Below, one piece after another: positions 23,187 to 32,467 of a stretch of DNA of 63,793 nt; position 1 is the stretch's first letter, and each line of letters opens with the position of its first letter. The DNA lies in the IMG/VR virus record IMGVR_UViG_3300010160_004963, positions 1 through 63,793 of that record; one strand, 5' to 3'. The notes beneath the pieces are model-generated. The model searched no databases. It saw nothing but the letters and a program-made list of their open reading frames with translations, and was not told the DNA's origin. The translations under genes and the position numbers were made by a program. Source of the DNA: a virus.

Positions 23187-25072
23187 TGAATATTGAAAAA
23201 GACGATCAGGCTTTTATAGTTAGTTTTTTATCTCACTGTTGTATATTACTAACTTTATCATTAATTCCTATCATTAATGAAAGAATAGCCCCAACTATTC
23301 AAATAGTATCTTATCCAGTACAAGAAATAATAATACCAGAATCAGTAGACATAGAGGACATTAATACTTTTAGTGAAGAAGAAACGATATTAAGTAATGA
23401 GGAAGCTGGAGAAGAAAGTCTACAGATAAATGAAGAGAACTTAGAAATAGAGCTTCAGTCTGTTGAAACAGTGGAGGATTTTGGCGACACAATATCCAAT
23501 GAGGATTTGATGGAGCTTTCTGGGTCGTCAAATGAGTCCAATATCGGCAACTCTGGCGTTGCTGTTAGTGGAGTTGGTAGTGCTGTTGATCGGTTGTCCA
23601 GAGAGATTGTGAGCAATGCTAATGATCGTCCAGTGGTTGTATTTTGGTTATTTGATGCTTCAGTCAGCCTTTTTAAACAGAGGGCGGATATAGCCTCTAG
23701 ATTTGAAAAGGTGTTGACGGAAATAGAGCTTTCTAAAAATCAAAATCAACAGATAAATCACATAGTCAGCAGTTTTGGGGGAGTCCTTAGAACCATTACT
23801 TCTGCCCCAACCTCTGATAAAGACCAGCTAATAAAAGATATTCTGTCTATCGGACTTGATGAGTCTGGAATAGAGAATGTTTTTGGGTCGATTCAAGAAC
23901 TAATAATATCTCATAAAAATCTTCTTAAAAAGAATAAATCAAGAATGATGGTAATATGTTTTACTGATGAGGTTGGTGATGATCAAAATAAATTAGAACC
24001 CCTTATTGTATCTGCCAAACAAACAGGTTGCATGATTTATGTTGTTGGAGTTCCATCTCCATTTGGTGTTGCAAAGAGTGAATTAAAATATGTTGATCCT
24101 GATGAAAAGTATGACCAAACAGAAAAATGGGTACAAATTCAACAAGGGCCAGAGTCTTTTGTTAAAATGACCCTCAACATGAAAAGTTTAGATATAGACA
24201 ATATATTAATAGATAGTGGGTTTGGGTCATATTCATTATCAAGATTGTGTCAAAATACTGGTGGACTATACTTTGCTCTTCATCCTAATAGAAATAGTAG
24301 TCATAAAATATCTAAAAAGGATATTGATCCACTGTCTTCTGGTATTCAATACTTTTTTGATCCCAACATAATGTTTAATTATAAGCCAGATTATAGATCA
24401 ATAGACCAACAAACTAAAGAAATATTATCTAATAAAACAAAATTAGCTCTTATAAATGCTTGTAGAATTGAGGACGGGATAAATATCTCTGGTAATCAAG
24501 TTTTGAAATTTGATGCTAGAACCATAGAATCTTTCTTAAAGTCTTTAAATAAGGCTCAACAATTTTCTGCTAAACTAGACCCTAAAATAGCTCAGGTATT
24601 TTCTATTCTTCAAAACGGAGAAGCGACTAGGGGTTCGGTAAAAGAAAAGGTGTGGGGGGCGAGTTTTGATCTTGCTATGGGGCGAATTTATGCTGCTAAA
24701 TGTAGAAATGAATCATACAATCTTTTATTAGCAGAAGCTAAGTTGGGAATGAAAACAGAGAGACAGGAGTCTAATCAGTGGGAACTGGTACATACTGAAG
24801 AGTCGATAAAAGGAAATAGCTCGGTGGAGAAATCTTTTAAATTAGCTAAAATGTATCTAAACAGAGTAGTCAGCGAAAATCCTGGAACCCCTTGGGCATT
24901 AGTAGCTAGCGAGGAATTGAAAACTCCTATGGGATATAAGTGGATGGAAGGATATTTAGAACCAGATATAATGAAGATGAATGATAATGGTAACAATATC
25001 CCGAAACCTCCAAAAGATGATGAAAAAAAGATGTTGTCTCCAAAAATGCAGAGAAATGTTAGCAAGATTTGA
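23186..25072 (+). CDS. membrane-anchored von Willebrand factor A protein
   Basis: 628 aa. One N-terminal span (about 11-30), an acidic linker (50-110) and a vWA domain from about 148. The MIDAS motif DASVS starts at D157 and FTDEVGDD lies near 252, so metal-dependent adhesion or protein binding is likely. A helical C-terminal region with repeats of charged helices ends in a lysine-rich tail. The architecture resembles planctomycete periplasmic vWA proteins. It overlaps the DUF1501 gene upstream. Confidence 0.8.
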   Translation: MNIEKDDQAFIVSFLSHCCILLTLSLIPIINERIAPTIQIVSYPVQEIIIPESVDIEDINTFSEEETILSNEEAGEESLQINEENLEIELQSVETVEDFGDTISNEDLMELSGSSNESNIGNSGVAVSGVGSAVDRLSREIVSNANDRPVVVFWLFDASVSLFKQRADIASRFEKVLTEIELSKNQNQQINHIVSSFGGVLRTITSAPTSDKDQLIKDILSIGLDESGIENVFGSIQELIISHKNLLKKNKSRMMVICFTDEVGDDQNKLEPLIVSAKQTGCMIYVVGVPSPFGVAKSELKYVDPDEKYDQTEKWVQIQQGPESFVKMTLNMKSLDIDNILIDSGFGSYSLSRLCQNTGGLYFALHPNRNSSHKISKKDIDPLSSGIQYFFDPNIMFNYKPDYRSIDQQTKEILSNKTKLALINACRIEDGINISGNQVLKFDARTIESFLKSLNKAQQFSAKLDPKIAQVFSILQNGEATRGSVKEKVWGASFDLAMGRIYAAKCRNESYNLLLAEAKLGMKTERQESNQWELVHTEESIKGNSSVEKSFKLAKMYLNRVVSENPGTPWALVASEELKTPMGYKWMEGYLEPDIMKMNDNGNNIPKPPKDDEKKMLSPKMQRNVSKI

Positions 25073-25102
25073 TTTAAACTCTTATTCGATAAAGGATTAA
25101 TA

Positions 25103-25195
25103 ATGCCTATTGTTCTTGCACTATTTGCTATCGGTATCTATCTGACTTGTATCAGGGTTTATGATTGGTGGAATGGATACGGGGATTTGTTTTGA
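25103..25195 (+). CDS. tiny membrane protein, 30 aa
   Basis: AAGGA at a good distance and one hydrophobic span (MPIVLALFAIGIYLTCIRVY) followed by a Trp/Gly-rich end. It may be a real small membrane protein of the vWA transcript. A further 22-codon frame from a TTG at 25192 is too weak to call. Confidence 0.45.
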   Translation: MPIVLALFAIGIYLTCIRVYDWWNGYGDLF

Positions 25196-25283
25196 TTAAT
25201 ATAGTAATTTTATTAGCGGCAGGAAAGTTTCCTCTAATATATCTTTTAACAGCAGGATGATAATATCCAAGTAAGCAATAGTA

Positions 25284-25826
25284 TTATTTTACAACCTTAA
25301 TAAAAAAAGAAGGACATCCATCATCAGCTATACATACTACCTCTTGATTTAACTGTTTACAAAAAGCAGATACTGCTTCTTTAACTCCATAATGGTAGTC
25401 ATGCCCCATAATTATTCCACCATTTTTTGTCTTATAATATGAATAAAACAAATCATTACAAACCGCTTGGATTGTGTGATCACCATCTATATAGACAGCG
25501 TCAAAAAAATTATTCTCACAGCTTTTTAAAAATGCTACTGATGGAGATCTAATGACATCAACATTATTGTAGTACTTATATTTTTGATACAACCCCAAAT
25601 AAATCTCTTCCATGTTTTGTATTTCATAATGGTTGTTTCCATCTTTGTCGCCAGACCCGTAAGTTCCCTGCCAAATATCTACTAAATACAAATGTGACGG
25701 TTGAGCTTTTTCAAGAATCTCTTTTGCAAAATCTCCAACAAAAACCCCTATCTCCAGGAAACTACAATGTTTTGGGATAATTTCAAGCAAGTCAGATCTT
25801 GTTTTATAGTGTGTGATTTTATTCAT
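25284..25826 (-). CDS. class I SAM-dependent methyltransferase
   Basis: 180 aa, similar in plan to the protein at 5060: SFLEIGVFVGDFAKEI near 22-37, YLVDIW near 47, then AVYIDGDHTIQ near 112 and GGIIMGHDYHYG near 136. Methyltransf_24-type fold; the target is probably a sugar or small molecule, given the neighbouring glycosyltransferase. It converges with the tiny membrane protein gene and is last of a minus-strand block. Confidence 0.85.
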   Translation of the reverse strand: MNKITHYKTRSDLLEIIPKHCSFLEIGVFVGDFAKEILEKAQPSHLYLVDIWQGTYGSGDKDGNNHYEIQNMEEIYLGLYQKYKYYNNVDVIRSPSVAFLKSCENNFFDAVYIDGDHTIQAVCNDLFYSYYKTKNGGIIMGHDYHYGVKEAVSAFCKQLNQEVVCIADDGCPSFFIKVVK

Positions 25827-25831
25827 TTTTT

Positions 25832-26617
25832 CTAGTATTTATAATATCTGGGTAACACTTTTCTATTTTTATTATTCATTTGATCATTAATATTCTGGAT
25901 TTGGCCACCGATATAATTCTTCGGGTAAAACATAATAGAAGATAGAAAGTCCCCAAATATATTGTCTACCTCAGTCTTAAATGGTGGATATATTTTACTT
26001 TTTATAGACTCTATAGATAATATAGATTGATCATTTCTATGATACTTACACTCTGACTGATCTCCATCTGGATTCTTTATAGATGGTTGTGGCCCACTAA
26101 TCGATTCCTCTAAACAGAGAGAAAGAACTCTGTTCAAAAAATCTGTATTTTTTATTGTTTTTTTATAAGACTGAAAACCCGCCCATATTTGTGGAGTGTC
26201 TAAAAAAGATTCCCCTGCTAGTTTTTCTATACATTTTTTAGTAGTCCAGTTTTTGATCAAGAACTGGTCTTCGGGATATCTTAATAACAATGAGTCCATA
26301 AAGCAAAAGTCTTCTATATCAGACAGACTGCCATTTATTTTATTCGCAGAATCTGTATATATCACGATTTCTGCATCATTTAAACTATCTAGAATAGCCC
26401 AGTACTTATAAGCAAATAAGAATGGTTTATTTAAATTTTCTATATTTTCTGGAATTGTTTTTATAGAAATAAAATCTGCCACATTACGAGATACCGGCTT
26501 ATCTCCAAATAAATAAATGGTATGCTTTATATCTTTATTCTTTTCAAAAGAGTTTTGAAAACACTCGATAGCTTTATCAAAGAAAATATTATTACAGCAT
26601 GTTATTAAGCTTATCAT
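25832..26617 (-). CDS. putative GT-A glycosyltransferase-like protein
   Basis: 261 aa. It starts MISLITCCNNIFFDKAIECF, like many GT-A enzymes, and has VIYTDSANKI near 83-92, where a DxD-like metal site would be expected. A RNDQSILSIE segment near 190 matches the late conserved region of family 8/32-type transferases. Family assignment is tentative. Five bp before the methyltransferase gene. Confidence 0.5.
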   Translation of the reverse strand: MISLITCCNNIFFDKAIECFQNSFEKNKDIKHTIYLFGDKPVSRNVADFISIKTIPENIENLNKPFLFAYKYWAILDSLNDAEIVIYTDSANKINGSLSDIEDFCFMDSLLLRYPEDQFLIKNWTTKKCIEKLAGESFLDTPQIWAGFQSYKKTIKNTDFLNRVLSLCLEESISGPQPSIKNPDGDQSECKYHRNDQSILSIESIKSKIYPPFKTEVDNIFGDFLSSIMFYPKNYIGGQIQNINDQMNNKNRKVLPRYYKY

Positions 26618-26666
26618 AAGTATTTTTTGTCTTTAAAATTTGATGATATAAATATGTTGTATAAGT

Positions 26667-27326
26667 TTAAGAAGAATTTTTAGTCATCTCTTGCATCCTA
26701 GCAAGAAAGTCTTCGTCAGACTCCTCTACTTCTGGAATTACATCTACTGATTCTGGAATCTTGGGAATATCAGGACTATCTATCAAAGACTTAATTTTAT
26801 TCATAAACTCAGAATCATCTTCGATATCTAAGTCATTGCTCATTTTATTCATTTCCTTAACTTCTGACAAAGAAATATTTTTTCTATTTGTAAAGTAATT
26901 ACTTCCATATGACACATATACTTCCGACCCCTTTGAGATATCTTGGGTGGCTACAACATCTGCTATAGAAGAATCGTAATAAAAATTCCACTCTGTATTT
27001 GGACTATCTTGATGATTATAGATCATGCCATAACCCAAAACCATCCAGAACACGCCTCCGTGAGCGTTATATTCTTTGTCTGGATTTGTTTCAGCAGAAC
27101 ATCCGCAATTTGATTCTTTATAACAATATTTTCTAAGTTGGGGATCATGAATATAGTTTGATCTCCAATCCAATCTAACCATTGGACATCTCTCTATTAG
27201 TTGTCCACTAGCTATATTATTTGTTGCTATTACTCCAATTCCCTCTATTTCAGAGTAACCTACAACTATATCCTCTGACTTAAAGTATTGATTTTTTTCA
27301 CCGGCTATTGGTTTTGGAAGTATCAT
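26667..27326 (-). CDS. SET-domain protein lysine methyltransferase
   Basis: 219 aa. The SET blocks are in order: EGIGVIATNNIASGQLIERC near 28-47, the pseudoknot pair GMIYNHQDSPNTEW near 99-112, and ATQDISKGSEVYVSYG near 127-142 with the final tyrosine. A Cys-rich insert (CYKESNCGC) lies in the middle and the C-terminal 70 residues are acidic. It probably methylates lysine on a host or virion protein. SET proteins are rare in phages. Confidence 0.85.
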   Translation of the reverse strand: MILPKPIAGEKNQYFKSEDIVVGYSEIEGIGVIATNNIASGQLIERCPMVRLDWRSNYIHDPQLRKYCYKESNCGCSAETNPDKEYNAHGGVFWMVLGYGMIYNHQDSPNTEWNFYYDSSIADVVATQDISKGSEVYVSYGSNYFTNRKNISLSEVKEMNKMSNDLDIEDDSEFMNKIKSLIDSPDIPKIPESVDVIPEVEESDEDFLARMQEMTKNSS

Positions 27327-27377
27327 GAGATAATGTGTCCTTTTTATTATAATAAGTTAAATATGTTTTGTTTAGAT

Positions 27378-28196
27378 CTACCAGTAGCATCCACCCTCCA
27401 ACAATTCTGGTCTCTCTGGAATTTCATGATACATTGGTCTTATCCATGATTGAGTACCATACCAATCTTTGTGATGAAACATATCATCCCATCTCTTTCC
27501 TCGTATGCCAAATAATAATTGAGTCCCGCCTCCAGTATGTATGCATGATTTTCCCATAGCTTTAATAAATCTACAAACCTCTAGCGAATATCCTCCAGCT
27601 CCGACGACAGCACAATCAAATTCTGCTTTAAGAATCTCTTCTTTTAATATTTCTATTTTAGTTTGCCAATCTATTGGAGATAGTCCCGTAAGAGCCTCTG
27701 AATATCCTACTCCTATCACTACACAGCTTCCTATTTTAGCTCCGGGCCAAATTTCAGAATATCTATTAACTTGTTGCCCAATAGTATCTTTTAGTTGGGA
27801 AACACATAGTACTCTCTTGTCCCCAAGACGATAATGCCATCCATCTTCTCCATGATCAAAAGGCTCTATCTGTGAAAAAGAATGTAAAAGTCTTCCGGTT
27901 CCCACAGAATCAATAACATATGAGTCCCCATAATCTTTGCACCAAGGCAGGACATAATCCAGATCTTTTACCGCCAAGAGATAGTTATCGAGCCAGCAAA
28001 TTAGGCTCTGCTCATTCTTACAATATATTCCAGCATTTATATATAGCATATCCTCAACCATGCGTTTTGGAATGCCCGATTTAAGATACTCAGCACAGTG
28101 CGAAGCCTCAACACTTCCTAACTTACCAATAGAAATTGGGAGGTTACTATCTGGGATCAAAAAGGGGCCTAATTTATTTAGATATGCTTCGCTCAT
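27378..28196 (-). CDS. putative GT-D-type glycosyltransferase
   Basis: 272 aa from the ATG at 28196, preferred over 28220 because AGGA lies 6 bp upstream. The C-terminal half resembles the GT-D/DUF1792-like fold: DCAVVGAGGYSLEVCRFIKA near 197-216, then CIHTGGGTQLLFGIRGKRWD near 222-241. The N-terminal ISIGKLGSVEA segment is also family-like. It probably transfers a sugar in glycan assembly. Divergent from the trypsin-like gene. Confidence 0.6.
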   Translation of the reverse strand: MSEAYLNKLGPFLIPDSNLPISIGKLGSVEASHCAEYLKSGIPKRMVEDMLYINAGIYCKNEQSLICWLDNYLLAVKDLDYVLPWCKDYGDSYVIDSVGTGRLLHSFSQIEPFDHGEDGWHYRLGDKRVLCVSQLKDTIGQQVNRYSEIWPGAKIGSCVVIGVGYSEALTGLSPIDWQTKIEILKEEILKAEFDCAVVGAGGYSLEVCRFIKAMGKSCIHTGGGTQLLFGIRGKRWDDMFHHKDWYGTQSWIRPMYHEIPERPELLEGGCYW

Positions 28197-28335
28197 ATTT
28201 TTTCCTAGGAAGATACACAATCCTTAATATAATAGAACAGAACAAGCATATTGTCAATAAAATAAAATCTGAATAATTAATACTAGAATAGCTCTCTTTA
28301 TTACCATAAAACCAGAAACAGGCAATGCTTCTACG

Positions 28336-28350
28336 AAGGTGTATAATATA
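28336..28350 (+). promoter_or_regulatory. putative late promoter (GGTGTATA motif)
   Basis: AAGGTGTATAATATAG begins 40 bp before the protease ATG at 28376, in the divergent gap between two genes. Same motif as at 5674, 13331, 29184 and 60691. Confidence 0.6.
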
Positions 28351-28375
28351 GAGCTTTATTATAAGGAGCATATTT

Positions 28376-29158
28376 ATGAAAATTTTTTTATCCTTTATTT
28401 TATATTTTATAATAACAACTTGCTTATTAGCTGGAACAATACGACAAGATACGTCAGACTCTAAGTACCTAGAGTATGGTAAAAAATATATTTCTGTTGT
28501 TAAAATAAGCGGATATATGAATATTGTCCATAATTCTACCATGTCTGTTTTTGAGACGATAGAGAAGGTGGAGACAATAGCTTCTGGATCAGCAGTAGTA
28601 ATAGATCCTCATTGGATATTAACTGCTGCGCATGTAGTTACCGACTCAAATAATCATTTTTTTTATATAGGATCTAAAAAATATACTGTAGACGACATTA
28701 TAGTTCATCCGTCTTATGATAAAAATAGCAAGATGACTTTTGCAGATATCGCTCTATGTTACGTCAAAGAAGAGATAGATCTTTCTTTTTATCCTCTTTT
28801 ATACGACAAAGACGACGAAGTCGGGAAACTGTGTGGACTATGTGGGTATGGGTCAACAGGATCAGCATCTATGGGGGCTGTCAAGAGCGATGAAAGAAAA
28901 AGAGCAGGAAGCAATAAAGTATCTCTTATGACTGATGATCTTTTGTTCTGCGATATGAGCCGTAGGAATCCCACAGAGCTGGAGTTTTTAATATCTCATG
29001 GTGATAGCGGGGGTGGTTTATTTATAAATGGAAAACTAGCGGGTATTCACTCTTTTGTGTCTGCCTCAGATAAAAAAGCGGATTCTAGTTATGGAGATCA
29101 GAGTGGGCATACTAGGATTTCAACATATAAAAGATGGATTGACTTTATTGTTAAGTAG
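28376..29158 (+). CDS. secreted trypsin-like (S1) serine protease
   Basis: 260 aa. Signal peptide at 1-20 ending in CLLAG. The catalytic triad is visible: H86 in LTAAHVV, D124 in ADIALC and S211 in GDSGGG, each in canonical context. No propeptide cleavage site (IVGG) is evident. S1 proteases are uncommon in phages. It may be an exported enzyme acting on host surface proteins, or a virion component. It has a strong AAGGAG site and a late-type promoter. Confidence 0.9.
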   Translation: MKIFLSFILYFIITTCLLAGTIRQDTSDSKYLEYGKKYISVVKISGYMNIVHNSTMSVFETIEKVETIASGSAVVIDPHWILTAAHVVTDSNNHFFYIGSKKYTVDDIIVHPSYDKNSKMTFADIALCYVKEEIDLSFYPLLYDKDDEVGKLCGLCGYGSTGSASMGAVKSDERKRAGSNKVSLMTDDLLFCDMSRRNPTELEFLISHGDSGGGLFINGKLAGIHSFVSASDKKADSSYGDQSGHTRISTYKRWIDFIVK

Positions 29159-29183
29159 TTCTAATAGCTAGTCTATCTCTTGT

Positions 29184-29197
29184 TGGGTGTATAATAA
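29184..29197 (+). promoter_or_regulatory. putative late promoter (GGTGTATA motif)
   Basis: GGGTGTATAATAAT lies about 53 bp before the ATG at 29238 and would drive the three-gene unit of membrane protein, actin-like ATPase and subtilase. Confidence 0.5.
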
Positions 29198-29237
29198 TGG
29201 GTCTATCTATTGTTTTTTATATACTGGTTTATTTTAA

Positions 29238-29549
29238 ATGAGCAACATAACAATATTATTAGTAAGTGTTGGATATGTATCAATATATTTTATAGGATTT
29301 ATAATGGGTAGATTGAATACTTTATCTGGAAATATGTTCAATAATGACAATAATATGGTTAAAACTACTAGCTTTTTAAATAGAACGAAGGAGAAGCAGC
29401 AGGAGATTATTATAGATACAAAAAAGTATGTTACAGAAATAAAAACCGATCAATTAATAAAAAGTTTTACAGATTTGGGCGATACAACAGTTAATCAGGA
29501 TACTATTGCTGGATCAGTTTCTAAATTAAATCAATTAAAAAAGGGGTGA
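29238..29549 (+). CDS. single-pass membrane protein
   Basis: 103 aa. One span at about 4-25 (ILLVSVGYVSIYFIGFIMG), then a polar, lysine-rich cytoplasmic helix. It is the first gene of a tight unit with the actin-like ATPase (3-bp gap), so it could anchor that protein to the membrane, as MreB-type filaments often need. No family is recognised. Confidence 0.6.
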   Translation: MSNITILLVSVGYVSIYFIGFIMGRLNTLSGNMFNNDNNMVKTTSFLNRTKEKQQEIIIDTKKYVTEIKTDQLIKSFTDLGDTTVNQDTIAGSVSKLNQLKKG

Positions 29550-29552
29550 TTT

Positions 29553-30554
29553 ATGGCAAAGGGGTTAGATGTTGGAACGTCATATATTGTTTTATCTAAT
29601 GAGATTAATAATACTATAGAATATAAAGATTTTAGAGATGCCTTTTATATTATCAGGCCATCAACTCCTGTTGCGACTAAAATGATAGAGAAGGGGTTGG
29701 CCGGTAAGATTTTCGTCAAAGATATAGATGGGTCATTTATAATACTGGGTAATGATGCTATAGAAAAAGCCATAGAAAGAAATGATAGTGCTAAAAGACC
29801 CATGTATAAGGGAGTAGTCTCTGCAAAAGAGAAAGATGCTAGAAAAATATTATCATTTATTTTAAAAGAGGTTGTAGGAAAAGCAGATGAGCCTAATGAA
29901 AAATTAGTGTTCTGTATACCTGCTCAACCGATAGATCAACAAGACGATGATTTTGATGTTGGCTATCATGAAGATGTTATTAAATCTGTATTAGCAGAAT
30001 GTGGATATGCTGCTAGAAGTATCAATGAAGCTGAAGCTCTATGTTATTCAGAATTAGAGAATGATGATTATACGGGTCTTAGCTTGTCTTGGGGTGCTGG
30101 CATGGTAAATATATGCATAATGCTTAATGGAGAGCCAACTGTGATGTTCTCTACTACAAAAAGTGGAGATTGGATAGATAGAATGAGTGCTATCGCAACA
30201 GGGGAGCCTGATAGTGTTGTGCAAGCAGAAAAGGAGCACGGAAGTTTTATTATTGGACAAGACAACCCAAACCAAGTACTAGCTGCTGTTTCAGCATATT
30301 ACGAAAGACTAATAGACTATACCACTAAACAACTAACAGCATCCTTATTACATCATAAGTCTTTGCCGAAGTTCAAAAATCCACTACCTATTGTTGTAGC
30401 AGGAGGAACATCTCAAGCAGCAGGGTTTATAGAAGAATTTGAGAAAAAATTAAAAGAAAATAATTTCCCTCTGGTAATACAACAGGTCAGACACGCAAAA
30501 GATCCTCTTCATGCTGTTTCTAGGGGGTGCTTAATAGCATCTAAAGTTTTATGA
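29553..30554 (+). CDS. actin/Hsp70-superfamily ATPase (ParM/MreB-like)
   Basis: 333 aa. It has the ASKHA fold signatures: phosphate 1 GLDVGTSYIVLS near 4-15, phosphate 2 LSLSWGAGMVNICIMLNG near 175-192 and the adenosine motif PIVVAGGTSQAAGFIEEF near 282-299. Such proteins form filaments (segregation, intracellular positioning) or act as chaperones. Its stop overlaps the subtilase start (ATGA), so the two are probably coupled. Confidence 0.82.
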   Translation: MAKGLDVGTSYIVLSNEINNTIEYKDFRDAFYIIRPSTPVATKMIEKGLAGKIFVKDIDGSFIILGNDAIEKAIERNDSAKRPMYKGVVSAKEKDARKILSFILKEVVGKADEPNEKLVFCIPAQPIDQQDDDFDVGYHEDVIKSVLAECGYAARSINEAEALCYSELENDDYTGLSLSWGAGMVNICIMLNGEPTVMFSTTKSGDWIDRMSAIATGEPDSVVQAEKEHGSFIIGQDNPNQVLAAVSAYYERLIDYTTKQLTASLLHHKSLPKFKNPLPIVVAGGTSQAAGFIEEFEKKLKENNFPLVIQQVRHAKDPLHAVSRGCLIASKVL

Positions 30555-31495
30555 TATTTTTTAATAAAAAGAATAAAAAAGGACAAGTCTCTCTTCTTCC
30601 TCATACCAGAACAGAGGTATATGGATTAGATCCATCTTCTACACAAATGATTGGATGGGAAATAAAAAAATTAAACATAGATAGACAATGGACATACTCA
30701 GAAGGAAAGGGTGTCGTTGTTGCCGTAATCGATACTGGTTGTGATTTACAGCATGTTGATATAAAAAATAATCTATTGAAGGGAATAAATCTTTTAGACA
30801 ATTCTAAAGATCCACAGGACGACAATGGTCATGGAAGTCATGTTTGTGGAATGATAGCTGCCGAAAATAATGGTTTGGGCATGGTTGGTGTTGCTCCACA
30901 AGTAAAAATTTTACCTGTTAAAGCTCTAAACTCAAAAGGAGATGGCTCTTTACAGGATGTTATTAATGGAATCATCTGGTCAGCAGATGCTGGAGCAGAT
31001 TTCATTACTATGTCATTAGGGACGAGCAATACTTCGGATGGTCTTGAGAAGGCAATAGCTTATGCCTCTTTAAAAGGCTCTGTCGTTTTTGCTGCTGCTG
31101 GTAATAGTGGAGAAAAGACAGAAATATTGTATCCTGCAAGATATAAAAATGTTATATCTATAGGAGCAATAGATGAGCATTTAAATAGGACTTCCTTTAC
31201 TTGCAGTGGAGAAGACTTAGATTTTTTATCTCCCGGACACAATGTTTTTAGTATAGCTCCTAATAATGGCTATGCGATAATGAGTGGAACGAGTATGAGC
31301 AATCCGTTTGCTGTTGGGTGTGCTTGCCTATTACTATCTCATAACAGGCAGCATAAAAGATTTTCTTTGAGAAGCGCTCAAGATTACATAGATGTTTTGA
31401 GCAAGGTCTGTATTGATATTCCTGAAGAAAAATATAGGTCTAGGAAGTATCAGGGAAACGGTATTATTAAACTAGATTTTACAAAGTTAATATAG
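30551..31495 (+). CDS. subtilisin-like serine protease (S8)
   Basis: 314 aa. The triad is complete: D61 (VIDTGCD), H94 (NGHGSHVCG) and S248 (SGTSMSNP), with oxyanion N185 (AAAGNSG). There is no signal peptide, so it is probably intracellular like the ISP-type subtilases, or packaged. The first ~45 residues may be a short propeptide. It is coupled to the actin-like gene and overlaps the converging GT25 gene at its 3' end by 9 bp. Confidence 0.95.
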   Translation: MIFFNKKNKKGQVSLLPHTRTEVYGLDPSSTQMIGWEIKKLNIDRQWTYSEGKGVVVAVIDTGCDLQHVDIKNNLLKGINLLDNSKDPQDDNGHGSHVCGMIAAENNGLGMVGVAPQVKILPVKALNSKGDGSLQDVINGIIWSADAGADFITMSLGTSNTSDGLEKAIAYASLKGSVVFAAAGNSGEKTEILYPARYKNVISIGAIDEHLNRTSFTCSGEDLDFLSPGHNVFSIAPNNGYAIMSGTSMSNPFAVGCACLLLSHNRQHKRFSLRSAQDYIDVLSKVCIDIPEEKYRSRKYQGNGIIKLDFTKLI

Positions 31496-32467
31496 ATCAA
31501 GATCAATTTGTATCAAATTTTTACCAAGATTATTAATATCTTTACCTTGGTTATGTCTATGAAAAAGATATCCTGATTCCACGCTAAGATAATATCCTAG
31601 ATTTGGATGGTCAGTATTCTCTATTTCTATAAACATATTGGAATATTGTGGGTGCCGATTTATAAAACTATGAAGAGTCCCTATGTCTCCATTAAAATTT
31701 TGTAAGAGAATAGTGCTTTCTCTGATATGGTGAGTACTAGAATATAGTTGCTCCAAATATTCATAGAAAGAGTCTTCATCTTTGGACAATAACTGCCAAA
31801 TAGAATTGTGATAGTTTCCAGTTATCCATTCAGAATAATCTATCTTTCCAAAGCTGGGTTGCATAGTAGAGACAAAATCTTTTCCGTGATGAACTATCTG
31901 AGCATTTGTTACAAAAGAATTAAAGCCCCTATATGTCATATGGGGCAAGATATCATCTATAGCCATTCTGTCATTAGAGTAATGAAAATTATTTAAAATA
32001 TATTCACGGGCTCTCCTATTGATCAGATAACCCCAAGCTCCAGTAGACTTAAAATTTTTAGATAAGTGAGGAGATATTGGAATACATTTTTTTTTACCAT
32101 TAAATCCAAGAAGTATAATGTCCCACTCAATAGAATTTATATGATCAAATAAAATGGGTAGATACTCGCTTATAGGAGCTGTCTTGGAATTATTTAAAAC
32201 AAATACTTCTGGATATATCTGAAAATCATCCTCTACAACCAGAATAGTTTCAAGATTTTTATCCAAACTATCAGAAAAAACTTTAAGATGGCTAACAGTT
32301 GGGGAAGATTGAGGAATATCGGTATTTTTTATTGCTACAGAATTGGTGAGTCCCTCTATATTAAAGGTCTTAATCTGATCATTAATATTATTTAGCCTGT
32401 CTGTGGATTCTGGAAGGCTTATGAAGAATCCCTTATCGGCAATTATAGTTCCATTAATTGATATCAT
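31487..32467 (-). CDS. family 25 glycosyltransferase
   Basis: 326 aa. GT25 hallmarks: DKGFFISLPESTDRLNNI near 11-28, AIKNTD near 45, the metal-site line ETILVVEDDFQIYPE near 73-87, and WDIILLGFNG near 117 followed by GAWGYLINRRA. GT25 enzymes add galactose or similar to lipopolysaccharide or collagen-like chains. About 100 extra C-terminal residues are not recognised. First of several minus-strand glycan genes read towards 31.5 kb. Confidence 0.85.
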   Translation of the reverse strand: MISINGTIIADKGFFISLPESTDRLNNINDQIKTFNIEGLTNSVAIKNTDIPQSSPTVSHLKVFSDSLDKNLETILVVEDDFQIYPEVFVLNNSKTAPISEYLPILFDHINSIEWDIILLGFNGKKKCIPISPHLSKNFKSTGAWGYLINRRAREYILNNFHYSNDRMAIDDILPHMTYRGFNSFVTNAQIVHHGKDFVSTMQPSFGKIDYSEWITGNYHNSIWQLLSKDEDSFYEYLEQLYSSTHHIRESTILLQNFNGDIGTLHSFINRHPQYSNMFIEIENTDHPNLGYYLSVESGYLFHRHNQGKDINNLGKNLIQIDLDLY

